Below are positions 57,924 to 64,000 of a stretch of DNA of 64,000 nucleotides, piece after piece. The stretch spans positions 124,001-188,000 of the forward strand of contig NZ_JNFC01000023.1 in assembly GCF_000756385.1 (NCBI RefSeq), written 5' to 3'. Origin of the DNA: Sphingopyxis sp. LC363 (GTDB lineage Bacteria > Pseudomonadota > Alphaproteobacteria > Sphingomonadales > Sphingomonadaceae). Position numbers and translations under genes: made by a program. The number at the start of each line of letters is the position of its first letter. Positions within the stretch are counted from its first letter, which is position 1. Below the pieces are notes generated by a model, which saw nothing but the letters and a program-made list of their open reading frames with translations, was not told the origin of the DNA and ran no database searches.

Positions 57924-59576
57924 ATGGTGTCTCGCGCCGACGTGAATCATGACTTTTCCGACGCGGAACTCGAAGAATTGGCAGCCTATGGCACGATCGA
58001 GTCGCATCGCGCCGGCGACCTGATCGTCGAGGAAGGCGCGATGGCGCCCGACTGCATCATCACCCTGTCGGGGCATACCGATATCTATGCGTCGACCGAC
58101 GAGGGGCGCAAACGCGTCGGCTGGATGGAGCGCGGACAGTTTTCGGGCGACCTGTCGGTCCTGACCGGTCAGCGCCACCTGTCGCGCGTCGAAATGGGCG
58201 CGGACGGCGAGATCATTCGCATCGCTCACGCCGATTTCCAGCGGCTGATCGCGAGCAACAGCCATTATTCGGATATCTTCGTCCGCGTGCTTTCGGCGCG
58301 ACGCGAGTTCAGCAAGCACCGCGGCTTTGCCGTCACGATCATCATCGGCGCGGCGATGGATCGCAGCGTCTATGCGATACGCGACCTGTTGATGAAGCAC
58401 GGCGTCGCGCATCGCTGGTTCGACCCCGCCGACGGGCCGGTCGCAGGACATCTGCTCGCCGAGCGCGGGCTGACCGAGGATCAGCTGCCGGTCGCGATCC
58501 TCGGCGCCGCCGAAGTGCTGGTGCAACCGACCCCCGAGCAGCTTGCGGTGGGGCTCGGGCTCGATCTGCTTCCGGATGGCGCGACCGCCGATGTGCTCGT
58601 CGTCGGGAGCGGGCCCGGCGGGCTCGCGGCGGCGGTCTATGCCGCCTCAGAAGGGCTGACGGTCATCGCGCTGGATTCGCTCGCGCCGGGCGGACAGGCG
58701 GGCACTTCGTCGAAGATCGAAAATTATCTCGGCTTTCCGACCGGCATTTCGGGGAACGAGCTAGCGCGCCGCGCGACGGTTCAGGCGCAGAAATTCGGTG
58801 CGCGGCTGGTGTCGCCGGTGCGCGCCGCGTCGATTAATCGCGACGGCGACGCCTATTGCCTGCACCTCGCCGACGGACGCAAGCTGCGCAGCCGTGCGGT
58901 GGTCGTGGCGAGCGGCGCGAAATATCAGAGCCTGCCGATCGACGGGATAGAGGCCTATGAGGGCCGCGGCATCTATTATGGCGCGACGCCGATGGAGGCG
59001 CAGCTGTGCAGCGACGCCGAGGTGACGATCGTCGGAGCGGGCAATTCGGCGGGGCAGGGGGCGATCTATCTCGCGAGCGTCGCGAAGAAGGTCTATGTGA
59101 TTTTCCGTCGCGGCAGCCTCCGCGAGACGATGTCGGAGTATCTCGTCAAGCGGCTGGAGGAGCATCCGAATATCGAGATCATCCCGTCGACCGACGTCGT
59201 CGCGCTGCACGGCGAAGAACATCTGGCGGGCCTGACCTATCGTTGTCGCGAAACCGGAGACGAGGGGCATTGCGATTGCGGCTTCCTGTTCCTCTTTCTG
59301 GGCGCAAGCCCGAACACGAGTTGGCTGCCCAAGGAAATGGTGTGCGACGAGCGCGGCTTCGTGAAGACCGGCACAGACATCGCTCCGCTCGAGCTCGTCA
59401 AGGCGGGCTGGTCGCTCGACCGCATGCCGAGCCGGTTCGAGACGAGCTGGCCGCGCATCTATGCCGTCGGCGACGTTCGCAAGGGATCGGTGAAGCGCGT
59501 CGCCTCGTCGGTCGGCGAGGGATCGGTCGTGGTCAGCGACATCCATCAGGCGCTGGCGGAGCTTGGCACCCAATAA
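57924..59576 (+). CDS. cNMP-binding domain/thioredoxin reductase-like flavoprotein fusion
   Basis: 550 residues. Residues ~10-130 form a cyclic-nucleotide-binding-type β-roll (GDLIVEEGAMAPDCIITLSGH). From ~220 comes a thioredoxin reductase-like flavoprotein with FAD motif VVGSGPGGLAAAVYAASEG, GGQAGTSSKIENYLGFP and NADPH motif VTIVGAGNSAGQGAIYLAS. The redox CATC of thioredoxin reductase is replaced by GATP (353-356), so disulfide reduction by the normal mechanism is not possible. The electron acceptor and the ligand of the N-terminal domain are unknown. Divergent from ornithine decarboxylase. Confidence 0.9.
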   Translation: MVSRADVNHDFSDAELEELAAYGTIESHRAGDLIVEEGAMAPDCIITLSGHTDIYASTDEGRKRVGWMERGQFSGDLSVLTGQRHLSRVEMGADGEIIRIAHADFQRLIASNSHYSDIFVRVLSARREFSKHRGFAVTIIIGAAMDRSVYAIRDLLMKHGVAHRWFDPADGPVAGHLLAERGLTEDQLPVAILGAAEVLVQPTPEQLAVGLGLDLLPDGATADVLVVGSGPGGLAAAVYAASEGLTVIALDSLAPGGQAGTSSKIENYLGFPTGISGNELARRATVQAQKFGARLVSPVRAASINRDGDAYCLHLADGRKLRSRAVVVASGAKYQSLPIDGIEAYEGRGIYYGATPMEAQLCSDAEVTIVGAGNSAGQGAIYLASVAKKVYVIFRRGSLRETMSEYLVKRLEEHPNIEIIPSTDVVALHGEEHLAGLTYRCRETGDEGHCDCGFLFLFLGASPNTSWLPKEMVCDERGFVKTGTDIAPLELVKAGWSLDRMPSRFETSWPRIYAVGDVRKGSVKRVASSVGEGSVVVSDIHQALAELGTQ

Positions 59577-59705
59577 TCCTCCCTGCCGCGAAGCGATGGG
59601 GAGGGGGACCGCTCGCGTAGCGAGTGGTGGTGGAGGGGCGGCGTCACAGCCCCTCCGTCAGCGCTCCGCGCTGCCACCTCCCCATGGCTTCGCCACGGGG
59701 AGGAT
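59576..59705. repeat. intergenic palindromic repeat, family B copy 4
   Basis: Starts ATCCTCCC, sharing its first base with the stop codon of the flavoprotein gene, and ends GGGGAGGAT three bases before the convergent nspC stop. Internal blocks GGGGAGGGGGACC, GTGGTGGAGGGGC and CCCCTCCGTCAGCG match the other B copies closely. Confidence 0.82.
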
Positions 59706-59708
59706 CAA

Positions 59709-60881
59709 TTACCCCAGCCGCGTCTTGAAATCCTCGTAACCGAATTCGCGGATCTGCGTCAGTTCGTCACTCTCGCTGTCCCACAGCCAGATCGACGGCA
59801 GCGGCACGCCGTTGAAGGTGTTCGTCTTGACCATCGAATAATGCGCCTGGTCGAGAAAGGCGAAGCGCTGGCCGATCCGCGCGCCGCCGGGCAGGCGATA
59901 GTCGCCGATCACGTCGCCCGCGAGGCACGACGGGCCGCCGAGACGCGTGGGCATGCCCTCGCTACCTTCATCGAGCATCGCCGGACGGTAGGGCGCCTCG
60001 ATCACGTCGGGCATGTGGCAAGTCGCCGATATGTCGGTGATACCGATCGGCATGCCATTGTCGAACAGGTCGAGGATTTCGCCTACCAGAATGCCCGCGT
60101 CGAGCGCGATCGCTTCGCCGGGTTCGATCATCACGTCGCAATCGGTCGCCGCGCGCACCTGTTTGAGGAAGGCGATCAGGTCGTCGACCTGATAGTCGGC
60201 GCGCGTCACATGGTGCCCGCCGCCGAAATTAATCCATTTGAGCTGGTTGAAAAAGGGGCGCAGCATCGGCTGCACCGCGTCCCAGGTGCGCTGGAGCGGC
60301 GGAAAATCCTGCTCGCACAGGCTGTGCATATGGACGCCGTCGACGCCCTCCATATGCTCGGGCAGCAATTGGCTGATCGGAAAGCCGAGGCGGCTGCACG
60401 GCGCGGCGGGGTCGTATTTCGCGACCTCGCCCTCGCTGTGCATCGGGTTGATGCGCAGGCCGATGTCGAACGTCGCGCCTTGGGCGCGCAACTCGTCGAG
60501 CAGCGGGCGGAAGCGCGCAATCTGACCGGGCGAATTGAAGATGAGATGGTCCGACAGCGCCGCGATCTCGGGCAGGTCGATCTCCTTGTAGCCCGCGCAA
60601 TAGGTCGCGACTTCGCCGCCATATTCGCTGCGGCCGAGCTTTGCTTCGTAGAGGCCCGAGGCGCACACGCCGTCGAGATAGTCGGCGACGGTCGATCCCA
60701 GCGACCACATCGAAAAGGCCTTGAGCGCCGCGAGCACGCGCGCGCCCGATGCGTCGCCGATATGACGGAGCAGCGCGAGGTTCGCGCGCACTTTCGCTGC
60801 ATCGACGACGAAGGCGGGAGAGGGGACGCGGCTCAGGTCGAAGCGGGCAAAGGCTCCGGGGTCGCCGGCACGGGTTTCCAT
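59709..60881 (-). CDS. nspC: carboxynorspermidine/carboxyspermidine decarboxylase
   Basis: 390 residues, fold III PLP enzyme. Lys54 in LAALKAFSMWS is the Schiff-base lysine; GGGHHVTRADY and EPGEAIALDAG bind the cofactor, and CHMPDVIEAPYRP with GPSCLAGDV is the substrate-side signature of NspC. It removes CO2 from carboxyspermidine or carboxynorspermidine to give the free triamine. The matching dehydrogenase lies 1.6 kb upstream on the same strand, so the two probably act together. The order on this strand is dehydrogenase, hydrolase, DUF486, nspC. Confidence 0.95.
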   Translation of the reverse strand: METRAGDPGAFARFDLSRVPSPAFVVDAAKVRANLALLRHIGDASGARVLAALKAFSMWSLGSTVADYLDGVCASGLYEAKLGRSEYGGEVATYCAGYKEIDLPEIAALSDHLIFNSPGQIARFRPLLDELRAQGATFDIGLRINPMHSEGEVAKYDPAAPCSRLGFPISQLLPEHMEGVDGVHMHSLCEQDFPPLQRTWDAVQPMLRPFFNQLKWINFGGGHHVTRADYQVDDLIAFLKQVRAATDCDVMIEPGEAIALDAGILVGEILDLFDNGMPIGITDISATCHMPDVIEAPYRPAMLDEGSEGMPTRLGGPSCLAGDVIGDYRLPGGARIGQRFAFLDQAHYSMVKTNTFNGVPLPSIWLWDSESDELTQIREFGYEDFKTRLG

Positions 60882-60905
60882 GTCGCTTGGGATTCCTGAA
60901 TTAAG

Positions 60906-61256
60906 TCAGACCGCGATGGGTCCCTTGAAGATGAAGAACGCCCCCGCCGCGATCAGACCGAAGCCGACGAGATGGTTCAAGGTCAGCTTCTCACCGAGCC
61001 AGAAGACCGCGAACCCGGCGAATATGATCAGCGTGATCACTTCTTGCAAGGTCTTGAGTTCGGCGGCGCTGTAAACGCCATAGCCGATCCGGTTCGCCGG
61101 GATGACGAGGCAATATTCGAAAAAGGCGATCCCCCACGCGATCAGCACCGCGAGCCACACCGGCCGCGACACCGCCCCGAGTTGTCCATACCAGGCGAAG
61201 GTCATGAAGATGTTCGAAACGAACAGCAGCCCGATGGGCGCGAGCCAGGCGGTCAT
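60906..61256 (-). CDS. DUF486/DMT-superfamily small membrane protein
   Basis: 116 residues with four predicted helices, starting MTAWLAPIGLLFVSNIFMTFAWYG, as in the DUF486 family of four-helix DMT-like proteins. ELKTLQEVITLIIFAGFAVF is typical. The ATG overlaps the hydrolase stop (ATGA) and the stop lies 24 bases before nspC, so it is inside the nspC transcript. Transport of a polyamine or metabolite is a possible but untested role. Confidence 0.82.
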   Translation of the reverse strand: MTAWLAPIGLLFVSNIFMTFAWYGQLGAVSRPVWLAVLIAWGIAFFEYCLVIPANRIGYGVYSAAELKTLQEVITLIIFAGFAVFWLGEKLTLNHLVGFGLIAAGAFFIFKGPIAV

Positions 61257-62347
61257 TTCGGGTCTTTCGTCGCGGTCAGCGGCAGCACGTCGCGAAACAG
61301 CGCGGCGAAGAAATGCCCCGGTTCCTCGACCATCGGCATATGCGCCGAATGTTCGAGCCAGACGAGCTTCTTCGAGGGTGCCTTGACCTGTCCGAACCAC
61401 TGGGCCGCAACAGGCGAAGGGACAGTATAATCATGCCGTCCGAGCAGGAAGACGATCGGCACGTCCATCTTCTTCACTTTCGTGAAGCTGACATCGGCGA
61501 GGCGCGGCCAGAGCGTCGTCACCGAAAATTCGCTGCCCTTGCCCCAAGCCTGCACGTCTGCTGGCCCATATTCGGGCGACAGGCGCGGGGTCTGGAAATA
61601 ATATTTGAGGTCGGGCTTGTTGTAGATGAGCGATCCGTAGGGGATCGCATATTTGCGCCAGCCGTCGGCCTTGGCGATGGTGAATTCGCCTTGCGGATAG
61701 GGGGCGAGTGCGTCGAGCGCCGCGACGGCTTCCGTATTGCCCGCCGCGAGCGCCTTTGCGCGCGTCCACGCCATGCCCGTTTTTTCACCTTCGCGAAAAT
61801 CGATGCCCTGGCCGACGCCGACATAGGCGTAGAGAAGGTCGGGCCGCTCGACCGCGACCGACAGGCCGACGATCGAGCCCCAGCTGTGCCCCATCAGCAC
61901 GACCTTGCGCTTGGCATAGCGTTTCTTGAGTAGCTCGATCAGTTCGATGGCGTCGTCGCGATAGCGTTCGGGCGTCATCGTCGGCGCGAGCGTCGCGGGG
62001 TCGTTGAGCGGATAGCTGCGTCCGGCGCCGCGCTGATCATATTGCACGACCGTGAAGACATCCTCCCATGGCCGCTGGAAGGCCCATGCGAAGGGCATCT
62101 CGACCGCGCCCGGACCGCCATGGACGAAGATCAGGATCGGATTCGCCTTGTCCGAGCCGCGGACGTTCACGACCTGCCGCGCGCCGCCGAGCGTGACCTC
62201 GAACGTCTCCTGTACCCCGTTCGGCGTCACGATCTTGCCGATGTCGGCGATGATCGCACGAGCGGGGGCATAGGGATCGTCGGATTGGGCTGCGACGGGG
62301 GTGGCGAAAGCCGCAAGCAGCGCGGCAGTCAGGAGGGCGATTCTCAT
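61253..62347 (-). CDS. exported α/β hydrolase, proline iminopeptidase-like
   Basis: 364 residues. Signal peptide MRIALLTAALLAAFATPVAA; oxyanion-hole HGGPG; nucleophile Ser in MGHSWGSIVG; acid in LLGRHDYTVP; catalytic His in LEHSAHMPMVEEPGHF. These are the motifs of S33-type prolyl aminopeptidases and related esterases. The extracytoplasmic location is unusual for a prolyl aminopeptidase, so an ester or amide substrate outside the cytoplasm should be considered. Coupled to the DUF486 gene. Confidence 0.88.
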   Translation of the reverse strand: MRIALLTAALLAAFATPVAAQSDDPYAPARAIIADIGKIVTPNGVQETFEVTLGGARQVVNVRGSDKANPILIFVHGGPGAVEMPFAWAFQRPWEDVFTVVQYDQRGAGRSYPLNDPATLAPTMTPERYRDDAIELIELLKKRYAKRKVVLMGHSWGSIVGLSVAVERPDLLYAYVGVGQGIDFREGEKTGMAWTRAKALAAGNTEAVAALDALAPYPQGEFTIAKADGWRKYAIPYGSLIYNKPDLKYYFQTPRLSPEYGPADVQAWGKGSEFSVTTLWPRLADVSFTKVKKMDVPIVFLLGRHDYTVPSPVAAQWFGQVKAPSKKLVWLEHSAHMPMVEEPGHFFAALFRDVLPLTATKDPK

Positions 62348-62379
62348 GCCCGATCCTTAGCGCGCCAACCCTGCGATGT

Positions 62380-62457
62380 CGTCATCCCGGCGAAGGCCGG
62401 GATCTCGCCCTATCGCATCGACGCGCCGGCGAGATCCCGGCCTTCGCCGGGATGACG
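62380..62457. repeat. REP-like inverted pair, family C copy 2
   Basis: Arms CGTCATCCCGGCGAAGGCC... and its complement ...GGCCTTCGCCGGGATGACG around a ~20-base spacer. Each arm is a hairpin ATCCCGGC-GAAG-GCCGGGAT. It begins 21 bases after the dehydrogenase stop, reading on its strand. Confidence 0.9.
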
Positions 62458-62478
62458 GATTTTTGGGATGGCGGGCCT

Positions 62479-63687
<1,209 letters not shown>

Positions 63688-63750
63688 GAAAAATCTCCTG
63701 CCCGCTATGCTGCGGCTTGTGTTGTATGCCGCGCCCTATAGGACGAAGCC

Positions 63751-64000
63751 ATGACACAGCAAAGCCCCGAAGCCCTGATCGATCCGACACGTACGCCCAC
63801 GCTTGCAGGGGTCGAACGCGCGGCGGCGAAAGTCGCTGCATTGCTGCCGCCGACCCCGCTGCTGCCGCTTGAGGTCGATGGCAGGACGATCTGGTGCAAG
63901 GCCGAGTGCCTGCAGCCGGTCGGCGCCTTCAAGATCCGCGGCGCGTGGCACCGGCTGACCGACCTCAGCCCCGAACAGGCCAATGAAGGCGTCGTCGGGG
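63751..64000 (+). CDS. threonine/serine dehydratase, PLP-dependent (partial, N-terminus)
   Basis: The first 83 codons only, running off the right edge. LEVDGRTIWCKAECLQPVGAFKIRGAWHRL contains the PLP-binding motif with the Schiff-base Lys in GAFKIRGA, placing it in the fold II threonine/serine dehydratase and racemase group. ATG start, divergent from the carboxynorspermidine dehydrogenase gene. Whether it is biosynthetic IlvA or a catabolic or racemase form depends on the missing C-terminus. Confidence 0.88.
   Translation, partial: MTQQSPEALIDPTRTPTLAGVERAAAKVAALLPPTPLLPLEVDGRTIWCKAECLQPVGAFKIRGAWHRLTDLSPEQANEGVVG

Overview
The window is a GC-rich, gene-dense chromosomal segment of an alphaproteobacterium. 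The gene set suggests order Sphingomonadales, probably Sphingopyxis or a close relative. Pointers are the YgeD-type MFS, the alternative spermidine pathway behind a speF-like leader, CtrA-type promoter boxes, and families of short palindromic intergenic repeats after gene ends. This placement is inferred from gene content and not from a marker-gene tree. No rRNA, tRNA, CRISPR array or prophage was recognised. About 55 genes are complete and two are cut by the window edges.

Layout. 0-13 kb: cyclophilin, nitronate monooxygenase, nadC, RNase T2, an MFS transporter, pgsA-moaD-moaE, oxyR, an EF-hand protein, trmFO, a YhhN membrane enzyme, a TauD-type dioxygenase, a glycine-zipper protein and a peroxiredoxin. 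13-26 kb: a secreted amidohydrolase, gyrA, an uncharacterised three-gene set ending in a histidine kinase without its phosphoacceptor histidine, trpE and ppiD. 26-38 kb: tpiA, secG, pyrG, a Crp-type regulator, a structured 550-base gap, lolC-lolD, glutathione peroxidase, dnaE and an acyl-CoA ligase. 38-53 kb: a GIY-YIG nuclease gene framed by two palindromic repeat arms, a radical SAM protein, moaB, a lytic transglycosylase, a uracil-DNA-glycosylase-like protein, ETF-ubiquinone oxidoreductase, a TPR protein, ispE, an N-formylglutamate amidohydrolase, ilvD, the NAD(P)HX repair enzyme and an RNA methyltransferase. 53-64 kb: two MAPEG proteins, a CoA transferase, an MFS transporter, ornithine decarboxylase, a cNMP-domain/thioredoxin-reductase fusion, carboxy(nor)spermidine decarboxylase and dehydrogenase, a hydrolase and the start of a threonine dehydratase.

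How the genes connect. Ornithine decarboxylase, carboxynorspermidine dehydrogenase and carboxynorspermidine decarboxylase together give a spermidine route that does not need S-adenosylmethionine decarboxylase. The acyl-CoA ligase, ETF-QO, CoA transferase and nitronate monooxygenase point to fatty or branched-chain acid catabolism. Two of the divergent promoters concerned carry the same TTGACG-N4-CGTCAA operator. OxyR, peroxiredoxin and glutathione peroxidase form a scattered peroxide defence.

The most unusual signal is the repeat system. Eleven REP-like palindromic elements in three families all lie within about 35 bases after a stop codon. One pair of arms encloses a complete GIY-YIG endonuclease gene and almost nothing else.
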